The notes below the pieces were generated by a model that was not told the DNA's origin, did no database searches, and saw only the letters and a list, made by a program, of their open reading frames with translations. The position numbers and the translations under genes were made by a program. A stretch of DNA of 64,000 nucleotides from Hyphococcus sp. (lineage in GTDB: Bacteria > Pseudomonadota > Alphaproteobacteria > Caulobacterales > Parvularculaceae), in contig JANQJK010000016.1 of NCBI GenBank assembly GCA_028281665.1, positions 1 through 64,000 of the forward strand, written 5' to 3'. The number at the start of each line of letters is the position of its first letter. Within the stretch, counting starts at the first letter, position 1. This document shows positions 16,470 to 24,694 of the stretch, one piece after another.

Positions 16470-17897
16470 TCAGCGGCTTGCGTCGACGATTTGACGGGCG
16501 GCGCGTTCGCCGGCTTCCATCGCGCCTTCCATGCCGGTGTGCAGATACGAAAGATGTTCGCCGGCGAAATGAATGCGGCCCTGCGGGGCTGTCATTTTTT
16601 CGGCCCATTGCCCCGCCTGTCCGGGCGCCCAATGCATGTAGGCGCCGCCGGCGTAACTGGCCGCGTCGGTCCAGCGAACGGCCTTCAGCAATCGCACCTC
16701 GCCATTGCTTGCGGGCCGTATGCGCATCAGCTCGGACCGGGCGAGACGTTCCAGTGCTCCGTCCGGTTGAGTGGCGAGGCCGCGCGCATGTTCGCCGTTG
16801 ATCCAGGCGGTTAGCCCCACAATCTCATTCGTCTCGCGGTCCCGCGCCGAGAATACCCGTTCAAGCGGGCCGTCCGTCCACATCATTGCCGGCGTACCGT
16901 CCGTTTCCCAGAACGGTGTTTCCGCCGCAAGGTGAAGCTGAAGGATCTGCGTATAAGGCAGCCCGTTGACGGCGTCGGCGTGCACGGCGGTCAACGCCGG
17001 TTCGATATTCAGCTTTGCGACTGCCGGAAAGGGAAGGGCGACAATACAGAAGTCGGCGCGAAGGCTTTCGCCGTCGCCGCTCACGACAACGCCTTTGCGG
17101 TCGCTCGAAATTGTTTGCGCGGGGAAAGACAGGCGTAGGGCGTCGCCAAGCGCGTCGGCCATGGCTTCCGGCAATCGTTGTGCGCCGCCCTCAATGTCGC
17201 CGGAAGGGCCAATCGAGCGATCAAGCGAAAACAATTGCAACGTGCGCCAGACGTTTAACATCGAGTAGGTTTCGAGGTCGTTGGCGTTGAGCGTTGCATT
17301 GACGAGCGCCAAGGCCTTGTCGCTAAATCCCTTTGTGCGCAGATAGGCGCTCGCGGAGATATCGCTGGAGGACGCGGGCGCCTCGCGCCATGCGCCGGGC
17401 CAGTCGAAGGGATTTTCCGCCGCTGCCGCTGCAAAAAGAACAGAATCGGGCGGGGCGTTCCTGAAGTCTTCCGGGAACGGATTCAAATCCGACGCGCCCC
17501 AATCTGCGGGATCGATCAGCGTATCTGCGATGGCGAGAGCGCGCTGCGGTCGTTCTGTCGATGGATCATCGATAATTGCGACGCCGGTTTTCTCGGCGGC
17601 GAAGCGAATGCGCGCATAGGTTTGGCCAACTTGCGCGCCGCCAGCCTCCGGCGCGCCCGGCAGATCATCCAACGTCCACAACCGGCCGCCCACGCGCGAC
17701 GATGCTTCCAGGACGGCAACGCGGTATCCGAATTCTACAAGCAGCATTGCCGCAAACAGGCCGGAAAGCCCGGCGCCCACAATAATGACGTCCGCGTCCT
17801 TCGATGCGCTGGCGCGCCCTGCGAGCGGCAGAAGCGCGCTCGCGGCGCCGGCGCCGATGAGAGCCCGGCGATCTATTCGATAACGTCGTCCGGCCAT
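16470..17897 (-). CDS. Tat-exported flavin amine oxidase-like FAD oxidoreductase
   Basis: A 475-residue FAD enzyme. A twin-arginine leader (RIDRRALIGAGAAS) precedes the dinucleotide-binding motif VIIVGAGLSGLFAAML and LEASSRVGGRLWTLDD. The C-terminal FAD-contact segment GRIHFAGEHLSYLHTGMEGA is intact. The fold is shared by monoamine oxidases, phytoene desaturases and protoporphyrinogen oxidases, so it could oxidise an amine or dehydrogenate a conjugated ring system in the periplasm. ATG 17897 begins MAGRRYRIDRR; an upstream ATG would put extra residues before the Tat leader. It is divergent from the MFS gene across palindrome A6. Confidence 0.86.
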   Translation of the reverse strand: MAGRRYRIDRRALIGAGAASALLPLAGRASASKDADVIIVGAGLSGLFAAMLLVEFGYRVAVLEASSRVGGRLWTLDDLPGAPEAGGAQVGQTYARIRFAAEKTGVAIIDDPSTERPQRALAIADTLIDPADWGASDLNPFPEDFRNAPPDSVLFAAAAAENPFDWPGAWREAPASSSDISASAYLRTKGFSDKALALVNATLNANDLETYSMLNVWRTLQLFSLDRSIGPSGDIEGGAQRLPEAMADALGDALRLSFPAQTISSDRKGVVVSGDGESLRADFCIVALPFPAVAKLNIEPALTAVHADAVNGLPYTQILQLHLAAETPFWETDGTPAMMWTDGPLERVFSARDRETNEIVGLTAWINGEHARGLATQPDGALERLARSELMRIRPASNGEVRLLKAVRWTDAASYAGGAYMHWAPGQAGQWAEKMTAPQGRIHFAGEHLSYLHTGMEGAMEAGERAARQIVDASR

Positions 17898-17962
17898 GGG
17901 GTTCTCCCGCTTTGTTGCGTGTTTGGCGTTGAGGGGCTTGCGCTTTGCTGTCACACAAGGTG

Positions 17963-17978
17963 AAATGATATACCAAAT
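17963..17978. promoter_or_regulatory. Palindrome A6, candidate GntR operator
   Basis: AAATGATATACCAAAT keeps the left arm and core but has a weaker right arm. It is 65 bases before the flavin oxidase gene and 44 before the MFS gene. Confidence 0.62.
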
Positions 17979-18022
17979 GGCCCTGCGGCCAAACCCCACT
18001 GTTGGAAGGCGGATGATCGCAT

Positions 18023-19471
18023 ATGAGCGAAAACGAATTTCGAAGGGGCTGGCCGGTTGTCAGTGCGGCAGCCGTTGGCGTTGGGCTCGGCTTGTCGCCG
18101 CTTCCGTTCTACACCATCGGCGTCTTTATCCCGCCCCTGTTGCAGGAATTCGGCCCGCTTGGCTGGACCCCCGGCGACATTCTGAACGCGCTTGCGATTT
18201 ACACGTTCGGCGCCTTTGCGGCGGCGCCGTTTATCGGCATTTTAACGGAGAAATTCGGTGCACGGAACGTAGCGCTTATATCGATTGTCACCTTCGGCGC
18301 GGGGATGATAGCGCTGTCCTTCAACACCGGCGACAAGGCGCTTTATATCGGTTTGTGGCTGTTGCTGGCGTTCGCCGGCGCGGGAACGCTTCCCATAACT
18401 TTTACGCGGCCGGTCAATAACTGGTTCGAAAACAATCGCGGTATAGCGCTCGGTATCGCCCTGATCGCCACGGGGATTTACGGCGCCCTGTCGAAGTTTT
18501 TTGCGCAGCAGATTGTCGAGATCGCTGACTGGCGTACGGCCTATCGCGCGCTCGGCCTGTTGCCGCTGGCGATCGCCTTGCCGATCGCCTGGCTCGGCCT
18601 GCGCGATGTCAGCGACAAACCGGCTCGGGACGCCGCGGTGACGCGGTTCAAACTGCCGATCCTTGCGATTGCGCTCATTGGTACGATTGGCCTCGTCTTT
18701 ACCGTGTCTCAACAGGTGTTTCCGCTGATCGCCGAACGCGGATGGCGCCTTGAGTATTTCGTCGCCGTCTTTTTTATGGGCCTCGTATTCGTCCCGGTTG
18801 TGGGGATGATTGTGCTTGATATCCGAAAAGCGCCGCCGACCAAGGGCGCGACAGGCGGCGGCGCCGTTTTGCCGGGCCTGACCTATGTGGAGTCCTTGAA
18901 GCAGTGGCGCTTCTGGCTGCTCGCTATCATTTTCGTACCGATTTCCTACGCCGTTGGCGCGATCATCCCGAATATCGAACGGGTTCTGACATCGGCGGGT
19001 TTTGAGATGAACGAGGCGGTCGGCCTGGCGACGCTGACGGGGCTGGCTGTGTTGTGCGGCCGGGTTATCGGCGGATTTCTCATAGACCGTTTCTGGGCGC
19101 CGGCTGTGGCCTTTGTTTTTCTGGCGTCGCCGGCCATAGCCCTGTGGATGCTGGGGCAGCCCGATCTCGACGTAACCGCTGCGACGATCGCCATCCTGAT
19201 GATCGGTTTCGGCGCCGGCGTTGAATACGACTTCATGGCGTATATGGTGTCGAAATATTTCGGTATGCGTTCATACTCGGCGGTATACGGATCCATATAT
19301 GGTTTCTTCGCGCTGGGCGCGGGTCTCGGACCGACAATCATGACGCGTCTTGCCGATGCGAATGGTTGGGAGGCGACGCTTTTTCAGGCTGCGATCATTC
19401 TGTTCGTTTCAACCCTGCCGCTATTGCTGCTTGGGCGCTACCGAACCTTTTCAAACGCGCAGGAACCATGA
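18023..19471 (+). CDS. MFS transporter
   Basis: A 482-residue major facilitator with about twelve hydrophobic segments. Features include the loop after helix 2 (GILTEKFGARNVAL) and the helix 4 to 5 stretch ARPVNNWFENNRGIALGIAL, close to FTRPVNNWFENNRGIA, which recalls oxalate/formate-antiporter and monocarboxylate-like MFS members. It probably moves a carboxylated substrate or product across the inner membrane. It heads an operon with the next two genes: its stop overlaps the next start as ATGA. It lies behind palindrome A6. Confidence 0.88.
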   Translation: MSENEFRRGWPVVSAAAVGVGLGLSPLPFYTIGVFIPPLLQEFGPLGWTPGDILNALAIYTFGAFAAAPFIGILTEKFGARNVALISIVTFGAGMIALSFNTGDKALYIGLWLLLAFAGAGTLPITFTRPVNNWFENNRGIALGIALIATGIYGALSKFFAQQIVEIADWRTAYRALGLLPLAIALPIAWLGLRDVSDKPARDAAVTRFKLPILAIALIGTIGLVFTVSQQVFPLIAERGWRLEYFVAVFFMGLVFVPVVGMIVLDIRKAPPTKGATGGGAVLPGLTYVESLKQWRFWLLAIIFVPISYAVGAIIPNIERVLTSAGFEMNEAVGLATLTGLAVLCGRVIGGFLIDRFWAPAVAFVFLASPAIALWMLGQPDLDVTAATIAILMIGFGAGVEYDFMAYMVSKYFGMRSYSAVYGSIYGFFALGAGLGPTIMTRLADANGWEATLFQAAIILFVSTLPLLLLGRYRTFSNAQEP

Positions 19472-20253
19472 CAAAATCGGCTGTTACATGTTGCATGGCG
19501 CTGATCGCCCTGGCGGGCGTCGCCGTCGCTGCGCAATCCGGTGAAGAACTGCCTGCGCTTTATCCCGCCAATGAGGATCGCTCGGCGGCGGACGTGATCG
19601 CGGCGGCGTATGAAGCGGCGGGGGGCGATGCATGGCTGCGCCCGCAAACGCTCTCCATGTCCGGCTATGGCGTTTTCTATCGTAATGGAAAGGCGTCGAC
19701 CTATGACGACTACCGTATGCTGCGCGTATATGCCGCCCAAAAAGACGATGCGCATGTGGCCGACGGCAAGGTCCGTATCGAGGCGAAGAAAGACGGCGAA
19801 CAGGTCTTCCTGATCGCCTTTGACGGCGAGACAACCTACGATGCCCAAGGTCCCCTTGACGATCAAACGGCAAATGCGCGGTGGGCGTCCAATTTCGGCT
19901 TCGGCGCCATACGTCACGCGCTGGACGATGGCTGGACCCAAAAGCGACTGCCCGACGACATGATCGACGGCCGGCCAGCTTATCTCGTCGAACTGACGGA
20001 CCCCGTGGGCGGCGTCACCCGTTTCGGGATCGATCAGGAAACGGCGCACGTTCTTTATGTCGGCTTCGATACGGCGCGCGGCTGGCATGAGCGACGCTAT
20101 TCGGAGTTTTTTTCAAAGCCCGGCGTCGATTGGGTGCAGCCGGGGCGCGTGCGCCTTTTCTATGATGGCGTGAAACAGAACGAGGTGATCTGGACCGATT
20201 TCGAACTCAACAAACCGCTGGCAGAAGATTTGTTCGTGGTTGAGAAACAATGA
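19468..20253 (+). CDS. Exported LolA-like protein
   Basis: A 261-residue protein with a signal peptide (TCCMALIALAGVAVAAQSG). The mature part reads like an outer-membrane lipoprotein-sorting/LolA-LolB fold: a series of amphipathic strands such as VRIEAKKDGEQVFLIAFDGE, DDMIDGRPAYLVELTDPVGG and a final VIWTDFELNKPLAEDLF. That half-barrel fold binds acyl chains or other hydrophobic ligands. ATG 19468 is set by the ATGA overlap with the MFS stop; an upstream in-frame ATG would lie inside the MFS gene. It may ferry a hydrophobic substrate through the periplasm. Specific function is unknown. Confidence 0.65.
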   Translation: MTKSAVTCCMALIALAGVAVAAQSGEELPALYPANEDRSAADVIAAAYEAAGGDAWLRPQTLSMSGYGVFYRNGKASTYDDYRMLRVYAAQKDDAHVADGKVRIEAKKDGEQVFLIAFDGETTYDAQGPLDDQTANARWASNFGFGAIRHALDDGWTQKRLPDDMIDGRPAYLVELTDPVGGVTRFGIDQETAHVLYVGFDTARGWHERRYSEFFSKPGVDWVQPGRVRLFYDGVKQNEVIWTDFELNKPLAEDLFVVEKQ

Positions 20254-20266
20254 CGCTCATCCGCAT

Positions 20267-21151
20267 ATGACGGTCGCCGTACTGGCGAGTGCTGTTTTGT
20301 TGACGGCCGCGCGTGCAGACGACGCGGTCGCTGACTACACGATCAAACGCGCCTTCGTGGACGGAACCTATGGGCAGGTTCACGTCCGCATCGCCCGCCC
20401 CACAGGCGAAGCGACGCAGACGCCGCTTGTTCTGTTCCACGCGAGCCCGTTTTCCAGCGACTACTTTTTGCCGTTCATCGCCGAAATGGCGACCGACAGA
20501 GTCGTTGTCGCCATGGATACGCCGGGCTATGGCGATTCCGACCGGCCGCCGGCGCCGCCGAGCATTGCCGAGTACGCGGCGTCAGCCGCCAAGGCGTTAA
20601 AGGCGCTTGGGTTTGACGGCGAAGACGACGGCGTTGTCGATGTGCTCGGCTATCACACTGGCGCATTGATCGCCGCAGAACTCGCTTTGCGCGAGCCGGC
20701 GCTTGTGCGGCGGTTGGCGTTGCTTGGCATTCCCTATCTTGTGGGCGATGAGCGACGGGAGGCTTATGCACAGTATGTGAAGCCCGAGACGCTTGCCGAA
20801 GACGGTTCGCACCTATCGGACAAATGGGAATTTGCAACTTACGCAATGAGCGTTGGCGTCTCTCTTGAGCGGGCCCAGGAACATTTCAACGACATGATGC
20901 AATGCCACCCGCGGTGCTGGTGGTCATATCACGGCGTTTTTTCCTACGAGTCGGAGGACCGTCTCGCGCAGGTCCGTCAGCCGGTGCTGCTCATTTCTTA
21001 CGATGGCAGTTTGAGCGAAGAGACAAAGGCGGCGAGGGGCGTCATTAAAAACGCTGAGCATGTTCACATTGACGGCGTAACACGCGGCGCATTCGACGTG
21101 GCGGCCGAAGAAATCGCGCAGGCGACCCGCGCCTTTCTCGACAAACCCTGA
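20267..21151 (+). CDS. Exported alpha/beta hydrolase-like protein with GYHTG elbow
   Basis: A 294-residue paralogue of the protein at 8273-9079, sharing the FVDGTYGQVHVR opening and PGYGDSDRPP strand, but with an N-terminal hydrophobic leader (TVAVLASAVLLTAARA). The elbow reads G-Y-H-T-G (residues 128-132), again with His in the nucleophile position. The usual catalytic-histidine segment is altered: DGVTRGAFD instead of a GHGFLD-like motif, so classical hydrolase chemistry is doubtful. ATG 20267 is 13 bases after the previous stop; a TTG at 20240 is possible but weaker. It is the last gene of the MFS/LolA-like transcript. Confidence 0.75.
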   Translation: MTVAVLASAVLLTAARADDAVADYTIKRAFVDGTYGQVHVRIARPTGEATQTPLVLFHASPFSSDYFLPFIAEMATDRVVVAMDTPGYGDSDRPPAPPSIAEYAASAAKALKALGFDGEDDGVVDVLGYHTGALIAAELALREPALVRRLALLGIPYLVGDERREAYAQYVKPETLAEDGSHLSDKWEFATYAMSVGVSLERAQEHFNDMMQCHPRCWWSYHGVFSYESEDRLAQVRQPVLLISYDGSLSEETKAARGVIKNAEHVHIDGVTRGAFDVAAEEIAQATRAFLDKP

Positions 21152-21167
21152 CCGCTGAATTCGCCGA

Positions 21168-21812
21168 TTACTGCCGGTAAAGGACGATGAACTCGCCGGG
21201 CTCTGTTCCGAACAGTTTGTTGCCGGCGTCGTCGTAGCCGCGCTCCGTTTGCCGGTAGATTTCCGCATCAAGACGCGCTTCGGCTTCGATCGAAATATGC
21301 GACTGGCGCCGTTCGGAGAAAATCTTGCAGGTTTCCGGGTCGACATAGCCGTGCCAGCCGTCTTCGGCGCTCAGTGTCCAGCGCTGTTCGCAACCCTCGT
21401 CAAAAAAGGGTTCGATATCGTCATAGGTGATGGAAGACAGCAGCGCCGGGTTATCCCACGCATCCACAAAGCGACCGGGCTTTTTCAGCCCATATGTTTT
21501 TTGAACGACGCCGCCGCTATCGCCGTCAGTCGCCAGTTCCACCACGCGCTGGCGATAAACGTCCCAGTCCTCGCCGGTGTTGAGCTGGTAATAGAGCCAG
21601 ACGCCGTCAAGGTTTGTCGACGTCACGGGAACGCGCCGGTCACGGATCGTATTGTCAGGGTCGTCGGGTGCGGTCTGAAACGTTCCGGTCATCAGTGCTG
21701 AGAGCGTCGACGCAGGATCTTCGGTAGACGACGAGCGCGGCTCCGCGTCCGTTACCGCGCACCCTGCGGCAGTGAAAACGGAAGCGGCAGCCAACAGCAA
21801 TCCGCGCATCAT
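21168..21812 (-). CDS. CpcT/CpeT-family lipoprotein 2
   Basis: A 214-residue CpcT/CpeT-type protein. The leader MRGLLLAAASVFTAAGC ends in a lipobox (TAAGC), so the mature protein is probably a lipoprotein. Family segments include VWLYYQLNTGEDWDVYRQRV, an FDEGCEQRWTLS strand that matches the PGCEV-type region and the C-terminal GTEPGEFIVLYRQ. ATG 21812 is preferred to ATG 21809 because GAAGGAG lies seven bases before it. It is the distal gene of a minus-strand operon with a methyltransferase gene and a small coiled-coil gene, four bases behind the latter, controlled from palindrome A7. Confidence 0.78.
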   Translation of the reverse strand: MMRGLLLAAASVFTAAGCAVTDAEPRSSSTEDPASTLSALMTGTFQTAPDDPDNTIRDRRVPVTSTNLDGVWLYYQLNTGEDWDVYRQRVVELATDGDSGGVVQKTYGLKKPGRFVDAWDNPALLSSITYDDIEPFFDEGCEQRWTLSAEDGWHGYVDPETCKIFSERRQSHISIEAEARLDAEIYRQTERGYDDAGNKLFGTEPGEFIVLYRQ

Positions 21813-21816
21813 GCGG

Positions 21817-22173
21817 TTACTCCTTCGCCAATTCGTCGGCGACCTCTTCTGAGTACTGATCTTTGGCGCCAAGCGCCTCGCGTTCCTGCTGCATGATGCG
21901 CAGTAACCGCGCGATGTATTCCTGCGTCCATGCGCCGCGCGCGTCCGCATCGTCCTTCGTCGGCTCGAAATTCTCGATATCGTCGCGCGAGATCGTTCCT
22001 TTCCGGTCGAGCAACCGTTCGACCGTATCCAGCCGTTCGCGCATCACCGAAACTTCCTGCGCGAGGGTCATGACGATATTCATCAGCCGTTCAGTGTCGG
22101 GGTTTTCAAGGAAATAGGGGCGCTTGCCCTTCGCCTTGGCGCCGGAAAGCGCAAAGGGATCGAGTTCCATCAT
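21817..22173 (-). CDS. Small coiled-coil protein of unknown function
   Basis: A 118-residue, charge-rich protein that I do not recognise. The centre (NIVMTLAQEVSVMRERLDTV) and the C-terminus (LRIMQQEREALGAKDQYSEE) look like two amphipathic helices able to form coiled coils. No signal peptide or membrane segment. The start ATG 22173 overlaps the methyltransferase stop (ATGATG/TGA), so it is translationally coupled to it and may be an accessory or oligomerisation subunit of that enzyme. Confidence 0.6.
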   Translation of the reverse strand: MMELDPFALSGAKAKGKRPYFLENPDTERLMNIVMTLAQEVSVMRERLDTVERLLDRKGTISRDDIENFEPTKDDADARGAWTQEYIARLLRIMQQEREALGAKDQYSEEVADELAKE

Positions 22174-23408
22174 GATGCGGCCGCTCCTGTTTCCTTGAAT
22201 GCGCCGATAACGTGCCACGCCGCTTTGCGGCCATAGTCCTCCTGTTCGTCATCGTTGGCCGCTTCGGGGAAAACGGCCGGATCGACGATAGCGGCGACGC
22301 CGTCATGAATGATTCCGTCCTTCGCGAAGCCGGCTTTCGCCATATACGCATCCAGGTCGACTTCGTGCATTTTTGTCCAGAACGGCTCGTTATTGTAGAA
22401 CGCGTCCCAGTCGCGCATGGCCTGTTCGAAGAGCGGCATATCGTCGGAATATTGCGGCTGCTCCACGTGAAGCACGACGCCGCCGGGCTTCAGAAGCCGC
22501 CGCGTCTCAGCGAAAATCTGCTGCATGGAGCTGTAGCTCGTTTCATGCAGAAACATTGTCGACTGGACCCAGTCGAAGCTTTCGTTCTCGAACTCAGCCA
22601 GTTTGGAGACGTCGCCTTGCACGAACCGCACATTGTCGACGCCCATCGCTTTCGCGCGCGCAAGGCCATAGCGCAGCATCGGCGCCCCGACATCGACCGC
22701 CACGACTTCCGCATCGGGAAACGCCTGCGCAATAGGCAGGACGTTGTGTCCAAGCCCGCACCCGATATCGAGAATCCGCTTCGGCTTGAAATCGGGCAGG
22801 TTTTTCTTCACCCACTCCGCCACCGCAACGCCGCCGCCGTCATTGAACTGTCCAAGCATGCCGCCGGTGGTGGCAAACAGACCGATGTCGTAATTCGCCG
22901 CGCCGGTGACGTCGCCGGGCGTTAGCTCCGTGTGGTAACTGCCGGGCATGCAGTGGTGGTCAATGGCTGAAACATAGCGCGGGATTTTGAGATCGGGATC
23001 GAGGGACAAACGATTGTCGCCCTCCGTCATTTGCGCCGCCTTTTCATTCAGCGTCGCCGCCTGACGGAGCGTCACCCACCGGCCGGCCTGCTGGCGTTGT
23101 TCCATGGTCGCCCGCCGCAGCGCCGACCACCACTGGAAAAGCGGGTCGCGCAACAGCGCCTTCCGGACTTCGTGCCGATCCCTGAAGTCGCGCCCTTCAG
23201 ACTTTTTGAACGCCGGCTCAACGCGGGCGTCGAAAGCCTCTGAGACGCCGGGCATGACTTTGGTGGAAAGATGCCTGTTCATCTGCGCGAGAAAATTGAA
23301 TCGCGCGATTTCATCATGGCTGATATCTGGATACATCCCGTGCCGGCCTACAACGCGGTAGTCCGGCGGTCCGTCATAGGTTTTCCGGCCACAATCAGCG
23401 TCACTCAT
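22170..23408 (-). CDS. SAM-dependent methyltransferase with N-terminal extension
   Basis: A 412-residue protein. The C-terminal half is a class I methyltransferase: motif I ILDIGCGLGHNVLPIAQ, the acidic strand VVAVDVGAPML and a later LKPGGVVLHVEQPQY strand of the Methyltransf_11/25 type. The first 180 residues are a helical extension rich in Arg and Gln that I cannot assign; it may recognise the substrate. In a pathway cluster it could O-, N- or C-methylate an intermediate. It begins a three-gene operon with the coiled-coil and CpcT/CpeT genes and is divergent from the HapK-like gene across palindrome A7. Confidence 0.82.
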   Translation of the reverse strand: MSDADCGRKTYDGPPDYRVVGRHGMYPDISHDEIARFNFLAQMNRHLSTKVMPGVSEAFDARVEPAFKKSEGRDFRDRHEVRKALLRDPLFQWWSALRRATMEQRQQAGRWVTLRQAATLNEKAAQMTEGDNRLSLDPDLKIPRYVSAIDHHCMPGSYHTELTPGDVTGAANYDIGLFATTGGMLGQFNDGGGVAVAEWVKKNLPDFKPKRILDIGCGLGHNVLPIAQAFPDAEVVAVDVGAPMLRYGLARAKAMGVDNVRFVQGDVSKLAEFENESFDWVQSTMFLHETSYSSMQQIFAETRRLLKPGGVVLHVEQPQYSDDMPLFEQAMRDWDAFYNNEPFWTKMHEVDLDAYMAKAGFAKDGIIHDGVAAIVDPAVFPEAANDDEQEDYGRKAAWHVIGAFKETGAAAS

Positions 23409-23471
23409 AGCCTCGGTCTCCCTTTTTCAGGCCAAATAATCGCAAGGCGCCCTTGCGCTTGCTGCCATTTT

Positions 23472-23487
23472 GAATTGGTATATCATT
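23472..23487. promoter_or_regulatory. Palindrome A7, candidate GntR operator
   Basis: AATTGGTATATCATTT, one base off the common form in the left arm. It sits between the divergent methyltransferase (63 bases) and HapK-like (53 bases) genes. Confidence 0.72.
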
Positions 23488-23540
23488 TCATTTTTTCAAC
23501 TGGAACGCCAGTCTCTTGAGGCCGGCAATGGAGGCGACGA

Positions 23541-23855
23541 ATGGCCACGCGCATTCTGGCTCTGTTTAATCTCAAATCCGGCGTATCGGTAAGCGACTAC
23601 GAGAATTGGGCGAAAACGGTCGATATCCCGACCGTCAACGGCCTGGGTTCAATTGCAAAATTCGAAGTCTTCAAGTCGACGGGCCTTTTGGGGTCCGAAG
23701 ACAAGCCTCCTTACTCTTACTTCGAGACCATCGACGTTGTGGATATGGATCAATTCGGCAAAGATGTCGCAACGGACGCGATGCAGAAAGTCGCCGCCGA
23801 GTTTCAGGGTATGACCGACGATCTCGTTTTTATCCTAAGCGATGAGCTGAAATAG
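23541..23855 (+). CDS. REDY/HapK-like dimeric alpha-beta barrel protein
   Basis: A 104-residue protein resembling the REDY-like HapK family, with MATRILALFNLKSGVSVSDYENWA at the start and a KPPYSYFETIDVVDMDQFGKDV centre. HapK is encoded in prodigiosin (tripyrrole) gene clusters; family members are small ferredoxin-like dimers. This makes pyrrole chemistry a possible link, though the fold is also common in unrelated degradative proteins (EthD-like). It is the first gene of a six-gene operon behind palindrome A7, three bases before the SDR gene. Confidence 0.6.
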   Translation: MATRILALFNLKSGVSVSDYENWAKTVDIPTVNGLGSIAKFEVFKSTGLLGSEDKPPYSYFETIDVVDMDQFGKDVATDAMQKVAAEFQGMTDDLVFILSDELK

Positions 23856-23857
23856 CA

Positions 23858-24694
23858 ATGGGCCGTTTCTCCGGCAAAACCGCCGTCATCACCGGATCGG
23901 GCCGAAAGAAGGGTCTCGGCGAGGCCATCGCGAAACGGCTGGCCGCCGAGGGCGCCGCGGTTGTTATTTCCGATATCGGCGCGTCTCGCGACGCTGCGAC
24001 GGGCGCTGAACATATCGGCGCCTCTGACGAGATGCAGGCCATTGCCGCGGAGATCCGGGAGGCTGGCGGAGATGCGTCCACCTGCGTTGCAGACGTGCGC
24101 AGCTTGAAGGAGATGGAAGCCCTTGCGGACCATGCGGTGAAAGAGCACGGATCTCTCGACATCTGGGTCAACAATGCGGGCATCGGCTACATCATGAAGC
24201 CGTTGATGGACGTATCCGAGGAGGACTGGCGCGCGGTTATCGACGTTAATCTCACGGGATGTTTTTTCGGCATCAAGGCGGCGGCGAAACAGATGCTCAC
24301 GCAGAAGAAGGGCGGACGGATTATCAATATCGCCAGTCAGGCGGCGAAGTCCGGCTTTCCGCATGCGCAAGCCTACACATCGTCCAAGCACGGGCTGGTG
24401 GGCCTCGTGCGGTCGGCGTCGATCGAACTCGGATCGGAAGGCATCACCGTCAACAATGTGTGCCCGAACCATGTCACCACAGGGCTTGGCGCCTGGCAGA
24501 ACGAGTATTTCGCGAAAGTCGTCGGCGCGGCGTCGGTTGAGGACTATCTGGAAGCGATGAAAAACCGGATTCCGTTGGGCCGGCCGGGCCTTCCCGAAGA
24601 CACTGCCGCCGCGGTTGCGTTCCTTTGCTCCGACGACGCGCAATACATTACTGGCGAAAGCATGAATGTTTCCGGCGGCGAGGAGCCTCACTGA
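23858..24694 (+). CDS. SDR family oxidoreductase
   Basis: A 278-residue short-chain dehydrogenase. The cofactor motif is TGSGRKKGLGEAIA, a variant of TGxxxGxG, then NNAG, Ser in the IASQ strand and the catalytic Tyr-Lys pair in YTSSKHG. It most likely oxidises or reduces a hydroxyl or keto group of an intermediate with NAD(P). It starts two bases after the HapK-like gene; its stop overlaps the next start as TGATG, so translation of the three is coupled. Confidence 0.92.
   Translation: MGRFSGKTAVITGSGRKKGLGEAIAKRLAAEGAAVVISDIGASRDAATGAEHIGASDEMQAIAAEIREAGGDASTCVADVRSLKEMEALADHAVKEHGSLDIWVNNAGIGYIMKPLMDVSEEDWRAVIDVNLTGCFFGIKAAAKQMLTQKKGGRIINIASQAAKSGFPHAQAYTSSKHGLVGLVRSASIELGSEGITVNNVCPNHVTTGLGAWQNEYFAKVVGAASVEDYLEAMKNRIPLGRPGLPEDTAAAVAFLCSDDAQYITGESMNVSGGEEPH

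Noticed and set aside
19281..19310. GTATAC-containing sequence inside the second MFS gene as another A site
   Set aside because: Only the six-base core matches; the AAATG and CATTT arms are absent and it lies in coding sequence.
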